A stretch of DNA of 64,000 nucleotides from Eriocheir sinensis (taxonomy: Eukaryota > Arthropoda > Malacostraca > Decapoda > Varunidae), in contig NC_066534.1 of assembly GCF_024679095.1 (NCBI RefSeq), positions 16,640,163 through 16,704,162 of the forward strand, in the 5' to 3' direction. The first letter of the stretch is position 1. The number at the start of each line of letters is the position of its first letter. This document shows, in pieces, positions 22,084 to 32,875 of this stretch. Below the pieces are notes generated by a model, which searched no databases, was not told where the DNA came from, and worked only from the letters and a program-made list of their open reading frames with translations. Position numbers and translations under genes: made by a program.

Positions 22084-22440
22084 AGGGGGGGAGGGGGTTG
22101 AGAAAGGGGGTGTGGAGAAAGGGGGCTGTTGATAATGGGGGCTGTTGATAATGGGGGCTGTGGAGAGAGGGGCTGAGAGGAGGGTTATGGAGAGGGGGGC
22201 TGAGAGGGGGGGGCTGTGGAGAAGGGGGGCTGTGGAGAAGGGGGCTGTGGAGAAGGGGGCTGTGGAGAAAGGGGGCTGTGGAGAAGGGGACTGTGGAGAA
22301 GGGGACTGTGGAGAAGGGGGATTGTGGAGAAGGGGGTCTATGGAGAAAGAGGCTGTGGAGAAGGGGGCTGTGGAGAAAGGGGTTTGAGAAGGGGAGTTGT
22401 AGAAGGGGAGCTTTTTAGAGAAGGGGAGCTTTGATAGGGG
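22084..22440. repeat. 15-bp G-rich minisatellite
   Basis: About 20 copies of GGGGGCTGTGGAGAA, with variants in G-run length. Each unit carries one G4-G6 run and one GG. The Cys/Gly/Glu or Pro/Ser/Phe open frames are its translations. Confidence 0.95.
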
Positions 22441-22740
22441 GGGGGGAGTTTTGGAGAGAGCTTTGCAGATGAGACTAAAAACCAATTCCAGGGATGTGCT
22501 CTTCGTAATCTAAAGTTCTTGTATTAAGCTCCAACTTATTAAATTCGTCATAGGCCTAAACCTTTTATCTCTCTTTTCTCGCCTCATATTATTTCCTCAT
22601 CTCGTAACTTCCAACACATCATTCCTTCATTTGTGATTTTATGGTCTTTTACGTATTGCTTTCATTTCTTTACTCCATTCCTTCTCTTTGCTCTTTGATA
22701 TTGCTGATACTAACATAACATTCCTTCTAAACTGTAACCC
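22441..22740. other. Low-repeat DNA; no gene
   Basis: Complex AT-rich sequence. No gene recognised. Confidence 0.5.
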
Positions 22741-23015
22741 ACATGAATGAATGAGTGTGTGAATGGATATGAATGTGTATGTATGTATGTATGTATATAT
22801 GTATGTACGCATGTGTGTAAGTATGTATGTGTGTATTGTATGAATGAATGAATGAATGAATGAATGGATATGAATGTGTATGTATGTATGTATGTATATA
22901 TGTATGTACGCATGTGTGTAAGTATGTATGTGTGTATTGTATGAATGAATGAATGAATGAATGGATATGAATGTGTATGTATGTTTGTATGTATGTATGT
23001 ATGTGTATGTGTGTG
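22741..23015. repeat. ~100-bp higher-order repeat of GTAT/GAAT tetramers
   Basis: GAATGGATATGAATGTGTAT begins at 22761, 22862 and 22959 (spacings 101 and 97). Each copy contains a GTAT block, the unique word GTACGCATGTGTGTAAG (first two copies) and a GAAT block. The array is thus a tandem triplication of a compound microsatellite. The His/Thr/Tyr frames are repeat translations. Confidence 0.9.
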
Positions 23016-23200
23016 CATGTAAGAACGCACGACTAAGGAAAAGCAGGAGTAAAAAAATGTACAAAAAATAAATAAAATGTTGCTTGGGCCGCTCACCTTT
23101 GCAATGCCGAGAACCTTCCGAGTATTGCCCAAGAGCATTTTTTTTCTCTCTTTTTTTTCTGTCCTCGAAGGCTGTCACGGTTCTCCTCCTTCGGTTCTAG
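23016..23200. other. Low-repeat segment
   Basis: Complex sequence with two T-runs. No gene. Confidence 0.45.
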
Positions 23201-24360
23201 ATTCAGTAACGATTTATTTCCTTCGCTTTCATTCCTTCACTTTCATGTTAGTGTTTATTTTTACTTCATTTCAATTTTCTTCGTTTAATTTCACTACGAA
23301 CTCCCGGGTTTTACGATCCATTCTTTCTTTCTTTTTATCATTTCTTTGTTTTTACTTTCCAAATTCACTTCATTGCCTACTTTCTTTTTATTTCTTGCCC
23401 TATTACGCATTACTCTTTTCCTCCTTATTGTTGTTTTCTTAATATTCTCTCGCTTTCCTATCCATGTTTTCACTGAATCTACATTTTTTTTTTTTTGTGT
23501 TGTTTTTCTCTTCCAGTTCAAGAATTAGTTATGATTTATTTCCTAAGCTCTTATTCCTCCACTTTTATGTATGTTACTATTTTTGTTTCATATCTGTTTT
23601 CTTTATTTTCTTTCACTACGAACTCCCTTGCTTTTGAGATGTTATATATTTCTTTCTTTTTTTTCTTTCTTTCTTTCTTTCTTTGTTTTCATTTCTTTGC
23701 TTTCACCTTTCAAATTTTCAGATATTTCATTGCCTGTTTTCTCTATTTCTTCCTTTTTTTTTTTTTTTTTTTTACTTTATATCTGTTTTACTTCAATTTT
23801 TCTTCGTTCTCTTTCACTACGAACTCAATCGCTTTTAGACATTATATTTTTTCTTTCTCTTTTTCTTTCTTTCTCTCTTTCACCTTACAATTTTTTTTAC
23901 CTCAATGCCTGTTTTCTCTATTTCCTACTTTATTTCTTTTTACCTCATCTCTGTTTTACTTCATTTCCTTCGTCTTATTTCACTACGAACTCCCTCGCTT
24001 CTGAGACATTATATTTTTTTCTTTCTTTCTTTCTTTCTTTCTTTTCATTCCTTTGCTCTCACAGTCCAAATTTTTACTTCATTGCCGTTTTTCTTATTTT
24101 TTAACTTTATTACGAATTATTGCTTTCTTTCTCGTTATTTACTTTTTATTCTCTCGCTTTCCTATCCACACTTTCGCTACACCTGATTTTTTGTTTATTT
24201 GCTTCTCTTCGAATCATCAGTTCTAAGATATGTTGATTTTCTCTTATTTTCCTTCCTCTTTCAAATTCACATTTTTCCTATCTTTTCAGTTTCAATCTAT
24301 CTTTATTTCACTACGAATCACTGGCTTTGAAATTCATTACTTTTCTTTCGTTCGATTCAT
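23201..24360. repeat. Pyrimidine-rich dispersed/tandem repeat marked by CACTACGAACTC
   Basis: CACTACGAACTC (or CACTACGAATCA) occurs at 23293, 23614, 23815, 23981 and 24309. It is preceded each time by TTTTATTTC- or TCTTTC-like text and usually followed by GCTTTTGAGA-like text and a CTTT run. Spacing is irregular (about 165-330), so this is an old array with indels. The Phe/Ser-rich open frames are not genes. Confidence 0.7.
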
Positions 24361-24530
24361 TCGCAAAATTTTCTGTTATTGACATTTAGAGATATTTCAC
24401 ATTTTTACATCACTAGCATCTATATTTTACACCATTATTTTACATTTTTCATATATATTCTACACTTAAATATCACTGGCGCCTATATTTTACATGCTAT
24501 TCTAATCGTTCCAAGACTAAGGACGTTATG
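24361..24530. other. AT-rich segment with a short repeated phrase
   Basis: Phrases like ATCTATATTTTACA and TATATTCTACAC, plus CGCCTATATTTTACATG, repeat loosely. No gene. Confidence 0.45.
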
Positions 24531-25120
24531 GGAGGCTGAATAAGAGAAGGGAAGGAGAGAGAAAGAAGATGTGTGAAAGGGGGTAGGAGGTGAGTAAGGT
24601 AAAGATGGGTAAAGGAGGTGAATGAGAAGGGAAAGAAGGGAAGATTGGGGAGTTAGGAAGATAGTAAGAGTGGGGAGAGTGTGTGAATGAGGGTGGATGA
24701 GAGGAGAGTAAGAAAGATGGAGAGTAAAGGAGATAGGAATAGAGTAAGGGAGATGGGGAAAGGAGAGGAGTGGATGGGAGAGGGAGAGTAAAGGATAGGG
24801 AGGGTAAAGACGAGAAAACAGGTAATAAGTACGGACAGGTAAAAAGACAGGTAGGTTAGACGTAAAATAGATAGGAAGGTTGAAAGAAGACAGGACAAAA
24901 TAAGACAGTAATTCAGACACAATGGATAAAAGACAGACAGAACAGGAGGCAAATAGGACAGGTAGACAAACTTATAGACAGACGATAGACAGAACAAAGA
25001 AAAATGATATATAGCAAATGAAAATACATAAAATAGGACAGGTAGACAAACTTGTAGACAGAAGTTAGACAGAACAAAGAAAAGTGATATATAGCAAATG
25101 AAAATACATACAAAAATGAT
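24531..25120. repeat. Purine-rich block ending in an 80-bp tandem duplication
   Basis: A/G-rich DNA to 24830. AGGACAGGTAGACAAACTT then begins at 24955 and 25035, 80 bases apart, and both copies continue through AGACAGAACAAAGAAAA and GATATATAGCAAATGAAAAT. Confidence 0.85.
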
Positions 25121-25504
25121 CAAAGGTAGACGCAATAACAGACAGAGACGAGTAAAAACAACAACAACAACAACAACAGGAAAGATAGACAGTAAGTGGG
25201 AAGGAGACAGACAGAAGAAGGAGAAGGGAGACAGGAGTACAAAGAATAATAGAAGAGAAGAAGGAGATAAAGAAGAAAAATAAGACAGCTGTAAAAAAAA
25301 AAAAAACTAGACAGAGAAGGAAAAGATACAGAAGAAATATACGATAGCAATACACACGCAAACAGACAGTAGATGCGTGGACAGACAGACAGACAGACAG
25401 ACAGTAACCCTTAGTACCTGGCTGTCTTTCTGTCATGCGCCGCGTCAGGAATAATAAAGCTGATAGGCGATTAAAGAGGAGGGGAGGAGAACACACAACA
25501 CGAG
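25121..25504. other. AACA and GACA short repeats in A/G-rich DNA
   Basis: (CAA)n at 25157-25176 and (GACA)n at 25380-25403, with purine-rich DNA between and a short complex segment after. No gene. Confidence 0.65.
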
Positions 25505-26835
25505 AATGATGATGATAATGATGATGATGATGATGATGATGAGGAGGAGGAGGAGGAGGAAGGGTGATGAAATGAAGACAAGGAGGAGGAGGAGGAGGAG
25601 GAGGAGGTGGAGAGATGAGACGTAGGGAAAATAATCTGAAACGGAAGACTTAGAGGAGGAGGAGGAGGAAGAAGAAGAGGAGGAGGAGGAGGAGGAGGAG
25701 GAGATGATAATGAGAAAAATGACAAGGGAGAGACGATGAAATAAAAATAAAGAAGCGAGGGAAGACTTAGGAGGAAGAGAAGGGATGGAAGATAAAAAAG
25801 GAGGAGGAGGAGGAGGAGGAGGAGGAGGAGGAGGAGGAGGAGGAGGAGGACCGATTACGTGAATGTGGAAGGAGAGAAAAATGGGAACAAAAGATAGAAA
25901 CAAACGCACACAACACATTTAAAGGAGGAGGAGGAGGAGGAGGAGGAAGGAAGAGGAGGAAGATCGCAAGAAGCAAATAAACAAGGGTAAGAGGAAGGAG
26001 AGAAAGAAGGATAGCAACGTGGGTGGAGAGAGAAGTGGAGAGGAAGGAAGAAGGAATGAAGGAAGAGAGAAGAGACAAGGAGGAGGAGGAGAGGAAGAAA
26101 GAGGAGAGAAAGAAACAACCGAATAAAGAAGAGGGGTGGAGGAAAGGAGGGATGGAGAGAAAAAAAAAAGTAGTGTAGGTTGGACAAGGAGAAAAAAAAT
26201 AAGAATAGGGAGAAAGAAGAGAAGGAAGAAGAGAAAGCAGAGGAAGGAAGGATAGTGGCTTGTGGGTAGAATGGAATAGAGGTAGAAGATAAAGAATAGA
26301 GTAAGAGAAGAAGGAAAGAAGAAGAGGAAGAGGAGGAGGAGGAAGAGGAGAGATAAAGCTGATATAGAAGATAGAAAGAAAGGGAGAAAAAGGAAGAGAG
26401 AGAGAGAGATAAACAGAAGTAGAGGAGAGGATGAGAAAGGGAAAGAGAAGGAGAGAAGGAGGACGGAAGGGCGAGAGAAGCAAATAAAGAAGAGGAGGTA
26501 GTGAGGGAAGGAGGAGGAGGCAAAAGAGGAGGAGGAGGAAGGGAGGAAAAGAGGAGGAAGGAGGAAGGGAGGGAAAGATTGTAGAAATACGATAATGGGC
26601 CACATTAAGAGAGAGGGAAAGAGGGTCGCTAAGATAGTGAGGAAGGGAGAGAAAGAGGGAGGGAGGGAGGGTTGAGGGTGATAATGCTAATCGGAGAAGG
26701 GAGAGAAGGAAGTCCAGACGATAAGGAATATGGAGGTAGCAAGGAGGGGAGGAGAGAAGGGAGAGAGAGAAGGGAGAGAAAGGGAGAGAAAGGAAAGGAA
26801 GTAAGAAAAAAAGGAAGGAAATGGAAGACAAGGGT
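25505..26835. repeat. 1.3-kb polypurine block with GAT and GGA arrays
   Basis: GAT repeats at 25507-25542. Several GGA arrays follow (notably 25799-25850), and then A/G-rich DNA with GGAAGGAGG words to 26835. The 354-residue minus-strand frame is Ser/Leu/Pro/Phe repeat translation with no domain. Confidence 0.9.
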
Positions 26836-26837
26836 GC

Positions 26838-27400
26838 GGTCAGTCAGTCAGTCAGTCAGTCAGTCAGTCAGTCAGGTAGTCAGTCAGTCATTTTTTTCAG
26901 TCCTTCAGTCCAGCCTTCAGTCAACCAGTCAGTCAGTCAGTCAGTAAGTTCGTGGCAGTCAGTTAATTAGTCAATCAGTCAGTCACTCAGTAAGAACGTG
27001 TCAGTCACTCAGTCAGTCAGTCAGTCAGTCAGTTAGTTAGTCAGTCAGTCATATTCTTCAGTCCTTCAGCTAAGCCTTCAGTCAATCAGTCAGTCAGTCA
27101 GTCATATAATCAGTCAACCAACAGTCCCGTTAGTACATCAGCCAGTTAATCCGCTATTTGGTAATCCATAGTCTCCGTTAGTCAGCCAACAGTCAGTCAG
27201 TCAGTCAGTCAACAAGCCAGTCTACAAGTTCATTAATCCGTTGGTCATTAGGTCAGTCAGTTAGTCAATCAGTCAATCTAGAAATCTCTCCAAACGTTTG
27301 TCAGTCAGTCAGCCAGTCAGTCAGTCGATCTAGAAATCTCTCCAAACGTTTGTCAGTCAGTCAGTCAGTCAACCACTCAGTCAGTCAGTCAGTAGGAGAA
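26838..27400. repeat. (CAGT)n tetranucleotide array with embedded duplications
   Basis: CAGT runs are interrupted by variants (CCAGCCTTCAGTCAAC, GTTAGT). ATCTAGAAATCTCTCCAAAC plus GTTTGTCAGTCAG occurs twice, at about 27277 and 27328, about 50 bases apart. Confidence 0.9.
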
Positions 27401-27542
27401 ATCACTGACGAAAAAAAAAACCGAAAAGCAAAAACACATAAAAAAGAATAAATGTTGCAGAATGATAATAAACGAAAAAGGAAAGAAAAAGTTTGGACGG
27501 CGAAAATGTATGAAAAAAAATGAAAACATGTACCTCTAAGCG

Positions 27543-27545
<3 letters not shown>
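27401..27545. other. A-rich segment
   Basis: A-rich sequence with no recognised feature. Confidence 0.5.
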
Positions 27546-27615
<70 letters not shown>

Positions 27616-27860
27616 TTCTTGTCTCCTCTTCCAGTTTCTTTCATTCCAGACCATTACTGCAGAGGAGGAGGAGGAGGAGAAGAAGGAGGAGGAGGAGGAG
27701 GAGACAGAGGAGAGAAAGGGGAGAGATGGAACAAGGGAAGACGAAGGAGGAGGAAGAGGACGAGAAGAAAGGAGGAACACAGGAAGAAGCGGAGAAGTAG
27801 GAGGAGGAGGAGGAGGAGGAGGAGAAGGAGGAGGAGGAGGAGGAGGAAGCCCTTGAGAGG
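27546..27860. repeat. (CA)n then (GGA)n arrays
   Basis: A CA run of about 68 bases ending near 27613. After 45 bases of complex DNA come GGA-rich repeats at about 27661-27855. Confidence 0.95.
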
Positions 27861-27912
27861 AAGAAGAGACAGGAAGATGGAAAGAAGGAAGTCAGAAAAA
27901 GCAACATACTCA

Positions 27913-28334
<422 letters not shown>

Positions 28335-28660
28335 CCTCCACCACCACCACCACCACCACCACCATTTTGACCCTGACCAGTGTCCCTCAATACACCACAA
28401 TCATCACCTCCACTGCTATCATCACCACCACCACCACCACCACCAGTAATAAGACCATCATCACCACTTTCACTGTCACCAACTGTCCTGATGTACACCA
28501 CCAAAATCACCACCATCACCACCAACAACCACCATCAACCAAGACAGTCATCACCACCACCATCTGTCTATCACCACTACTACTTGCACTACCACCATCC
28601 CTTCTATCACCACCCTCTCCACCAACACCACCACTTCATCTAACACCAACTTCCTTCCTT
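28335..28660. repeat. (CAC)n / CAT triplet block
   Basis: A CAC run at 28337-28363 and a second at about 28424-28445, then degenerate ACC/ATC triplets. His/Thr-rich frames only. Confidence 0.85.
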
Positions 28661-28800
28661 ATATGCGTACTAATAGGAAGAGCGCGCGTACAGACTCGTG
28701 AACCTAGCCAAATGCCTCAACGTTAGATTCTAGGAGCCGCGATGTTGTTGGGAGGCCGAAGCGCGCGCGGGGAGACATCAAGATAAGGGGAAGAAGTATT
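28661..28800. other. CpG-rich low-repeat island
   Basis: Complex sequence with GCGCGC patches (about 28680-28688 and 28761-28770) and no repeat. Confidence 0.45.
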
Positions 28801-29440
28801 AGTAAGGAAAGATACGGAAGGAGGGAGGGAGGGAGGGAGGGATGTATGGAAAGAGGTTGACGGGGGAGAAGGAAAAAAGGGAGGTCATAGGAAGGGAAAA
28901 CGAAGATAAGAAGGAGGAAAGGAGGGAGGGAAGGATGGGAGGGAGAAGTAAAGGTGAAGAGAGAAAGGGAAGGAGAGAAAGAAGGGGAGGAAAAGGAAAG
29001 GGAAGGACAAGAGAAGGGAAACTAGGGGAAGGGGAATGAAAGAGGACAGGCGGAAGAAGCGAGATAAAAGAGAAAGAAGGAAAACGAGGGGAAGGAAAAG
29101 GAAGTGAGTGCGTGTTGTTGAAGGGGAGAAAAGAGGGGGATGAAGAAGGGTGACAATGGAAACGGGGGTGGGAGGGAGGGAGGAGAAAGATGAAGGGGAG
29201 GGAGAAGGAAGGGAGGATGGGTGATAATGGGGAGAGGGGAGGAGGAGGGAAGGAAGGGTGATGATGGGGAGGGAGAGGAGGAAGAGTAATGAGGGGGTGG
29301 GTGAAGGGGGTGTGGAAGGGTGACAAGGGGAGGAGGGTGGGCGATGGGTGGGTGGGCGGGTGATAGGCTTGGTGGGTGACGTAGATGGATGTGGTGACTT
29401 CGCCAGACGATAACGGCTTTCACCCACCGCCTAAGAGGGT
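28801..29440. repeat. Polypurine block passing into GGGTGG-rich DNA
   Basis: GGGA/GGAA-rich to about 29150, then GATGGGGAGGG and GGTGGG repeats to 29375. The Ser/Pro/Leu minus-strand frames are its translations. Confidence 0.85.
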
Positions 29441-29755
29441 GACTGTAACCTCCTCCTCCTCCTCCTCCTCTTCCTCCTCCTCCTCCTCCCTCTCTGAAAA
29501 TGGCATAGTGGTTTTCGTAAAGGAAGTACTAGATGAAGAATACAACTCTCTCTCTCTCTCTCTCTCTCTCAAATACAACACAAACAAACACACATACACA
29601 CACATAATCCCCCCCCCCCCCACACACACAAATATACACTCCATCTCCCTTCCTTTCCCCCTCTCATTCTTTCCCTCCTTCCCTCCCCTCCTCCCTCCCT
29701 CCCTCTTTACTTTCCTCCCTCCCTCCCTCTCCTTCTCTCGCTCTCTCTCTCTAAT
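29441..29755. repeat. Pyrimidine block: (CTC)n, CT, CA, CCCT
   Basis: CTC repeats at 29450-29490, CT at about 29548-29570, CA-rich DNA with a C-run to 29635, then CCCT repeats. The purine strand switches from + to - here. Confidence 0.85.
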
Positions 29756-29965
29756 CGCGCACGGATGGGAAAGTTTTCGATAAGCCTCGCACACAAAGTT
29801 CCCTAAATTGGCATACACACACCTGTGGCGGGAAAGTTCGAACAATACACATTTGTTTACCTGCGTTCACCTCGGCCCCTCGAGAGGAGAAAGAGTCCTC
29901 AACTTGCTAAGGGAAAAGTTGGGGTCCCTTCCTTCCTCCGCGGCCATTGATGGAAAAGTAGAGCA
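29756..29965. other. Low-repeat island
   Basis: Complex balanced sequence with several CpGs. No frame or RNA recognised. Confidence 0.45.
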
Positions 29966-30290
29966 GTGCAGGAGGAGGAGGAGGAGGAGGAGGAGGAAAG
30001 GAAAGAGGTTGTTGGTATGGGTGATGCAAGAAAAGGACGTTGGTGGAGGAGGGAGTGGAAGGAGGTTGATGGAGCGGTAAGTGGACGAAAGAAGGTTATC
30101 GGTCCTGTAGTGTAAGGCCAGTGTCACACATTCACGATCTCGACTCCCGACGCCTCCCGACGTTAGAAAACAAACAGCATAAAATAAAATAGTAAAAAAA
30201 AAGTGAGGACTTAAACGTTAATTAAAAGAGGAAATTCTAATATAAACAAAAGCCTCAACTCAAGCAAACACACAAGACAGAATAGAAGAG
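29966..30290. other. GGA run and A-rich DNA; no gene
   Basis: GGA repeats at 29971-29998, GGTTG-rich DNA to 30080, then complex A-rich DNA. Confidence 0.55.
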
Positions 30291-30770
30291 ACAAGACGTT
30301 GATGGGAAGAAGCGAAGAAGGTTTGAAAGTGTCGATGGAAAGAGAGAGATGGTGAAGGAAGGAGGGGAAGAGGAGGAGGAGAAGGAGGAAGTTGACGATG
30401 AAGAGAGACGAAAAAAATGACAGTGATGAAGGGAAGTAATAAGGAGAGGAGGAAGATAGAGCTGACGATGGAAAAAGACGAAGAAAGACACGCTGATGGA
30501 GAAGGAGAAGAAAATGAAGGGAGAAAGCTGACGATAGAAGGAGACGAGGAAACAATCGTTGACGGGCAATGGGAGAGAGGGAAAAGCTGCAGGGATGGAG
30601 TATTCGTATTCTGTATTCGAATACACAATTCTTGTATTCACTCCATCCCTGAAAAGTTGACGATGGAAAGAGACAAGAAAAGATACGGAGAGATAAGAGG
30701 AGGAAGTTGATAATGGAAAGAGACAAGAGAGACGCCGTGATGGGAGGGAGGAAGGGGAGGGAGGAGGCTT
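30291..30770. repeat. ~66-bp purine-rich minisatellite
   Basis: GTTGACGATG, GCTGACGATG or a close variant occurs at 30391, 30461, 30527, 30656 and 30706 (spacings 70, 66, 129 = about 2x65, 50). Units contain GAAAGAGACGAAG-like words. The minus-strand Ser/Leu frames are repeat translations. Confidence 0.8.
30591..30650. repeat. Near-palindromic 60-bp hairpin
   Basis: AGGGATGGAG (30591-30600) pairs with CTCCATCCCT (30641-30650), and GTATTCGAATAC lies at the centre. The arms are about 30 bases with a few mismatches and a small bulge. It occupies the place of a unit in the 66-bp minisatellite. Confidence 0.75.
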
Positions 30771-30849
30771 GAAGCTGATGACGTAAAGAAGGTTTGAGAC
30801 TGAACGGAAAACGGAAAACTCGCCTGAAATGTAATTACTGAACTGAGAC

Positions 30850-31370
<521 letters not shown>

Positions 31371-31920
31371 ATTGGAACGCTTACAATGTGTACCAGTATA
31401 TTACCAGCACCACCGCATCACGAAGAGGAAAATGGGAAGAAAGTATGAGAGCAAAAAACACCGAAGACATGAATAAGCTGTAAATTGATTCTCCTCTTCT
31501 TTCTGACATTGGAACGTTTACCATGTGTACCAGTATATTACCAGCACCACAGCATCACGAAAAGGAAAATGGGAAGAAAGTATGAGAGCAGAAAACACCG
31601 AAGACATGAATAAGCTGTAAATTGATTCTCCTCTTCTTTCTGACAATGGAACGTTTACCATGTGTACCAGTATATCACCAGCACCACCGCATCACGAAGA
31701 GGAAAATGGGAAGAAAGTGTGAGAGCAGAAAACACCGAAGACATGAATAAGCTGTAAATTGATTCTCCTCTTCTTTCGGACAATGGAACGTTTACCATGT
31801 GTACCAGTATATTACCAGCACCACCGCATCAGGAAAAGGAAAATGAGAAGAAAGTATGAGAGCAGAAAACACCGAAGACATGAATAAGCTGTAAATTGAT
31901 TCTCCTCTTCTTTCGGATAT
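31371..31920. repeat. 137-bp satellite, four copies
   Basis: CCAGTATATTACC (or CCAGTATATCACC) occurs at 31393, 31530, 31667 and 31804, exactly 137 bases apart. Units are highly similar and contain AACGTTTACCATGTGTA, CATCACGAA, GAAAACACCGAAGACATGAA and TAAGCTGTAAATTGATTCTC. The near identity implies recent amplification or homogenisation compared with the other arrays here. Confidence 0.95.
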
Positions 31921-32540
31921 TTTCATTAGGCGTCGGCATTTGCATATTTTCCATTTCTTTGTATTCATATCTTTAACGTCAGTCACTTGTATGCCTTTCC
32001 CCCTTCTCCTCAACGCACACCCATAACCCTCCTCTTTGGACTTCCCCTTCTCCTCTTTCCAGGCAGCTCCGTCTACACTCTACAGCATCCCTCTCCTGAT
32101 GTCTCCATTCTGCTCTTTTCTCCGCACACTTTCTTTCAACCAGAGGAAGCAAAAAGGGGAAACAAAACGAAAAACCAAACTTCAATCTCGACTCCCTCAC
32201 TTTGTCTCCTAACCGTCTATAACTTGTCTCACTGTTCCTCGTTCCACTGACAAATAAAAGTCACCCTCAAAAGAAACAAATGCGCATCGGGATTCTTAAT
32301 GACTACCCCAAAACGTGTTCGTAGTATAAGATTTCATTCGTTATAGTTTCGTTAATTGATCCCGCTTCTAAATGCTTGTTCCCAATATATATACGTCTAT
32401 TAATCATTGTCATCATTAGCTCATCATAGTCATCATCAGCCACGGTTTGGTTTGCGGAATAAAAGACTAAGAAAAAAAAAGTTATAGGTCTATATTTGCG
32501 AATCCTCTGCGAATATTCATACATCCTCTCAGCTTTACGT
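31921..32540. other. Low-repeat DNA; no gene recognised
   Basis: Complex sequence, C/T-rich between about 31985 and 32130. Both strands have frames of about 70-85 residues, but neither shows a domain or convincing codon pattern. Confidence 0.5.
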
Positions 32541-32541
32541 G

Positions 32542-32579
<38 letters not shown>

Positions 32580-32670
32580 GAAATTAACAAATCCAATGGA
32601 GCGAGATAATACGATAAACTTTAGGGGAAGGCAAAGGGTGAGCCGCTCCCCTGCTGCCCCCTCCCATGTC

Positions 32671-32724
<54 letters not shown>

Positions 32725-32825
32725 CTTATTTAAACATGTTCAGTACATTAGTACATGGCAGTATTATTTGTCTATGCTAAAGTTCCCCCGACCGTTGGGG
32801 AGCTATTTAAAAGCTTCTGCCGATT
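32541..32825. repeat. (GA)n and (CT)n runs with low-repeat DNA
   Basis: GA at about 32543-32574 and CT at about 32674-32720, about 100 bases apart and in opposite strand sense. Complex DNA then runs up to LINE A. Confidence 0.85.
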
Positions 32826-32875
32826 ATATTATACAATTATTATACAATATATTATACAATTATATATATACATGT

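Noticed and set aside
22042..22485. Pro/Ser-rich or Cys/Gly-rich secreted protein
   Set aside because: Both frames are direct translations of the 15-bp minisatellite, whose length is a multiple of three and so keeps all frames open.
25767..26831. 354-residue minus-strand open frame
   Set aside because: It is Ser/Leu/Pro-rich translation of GGA repeats, with no domain and parallel frames on the same strand.
31371..31920. CRISPR array (regular 137-bp spacing)
   Set aside because: Whole units are repeated with no variable spacers, and the window is clearly eukaryotic.
31985..32250. Possible small gene in C/T-rich low-repeat DNA
   Set aside because: Frames on both strands are similar in length, with no domain, no start context and no splice support.
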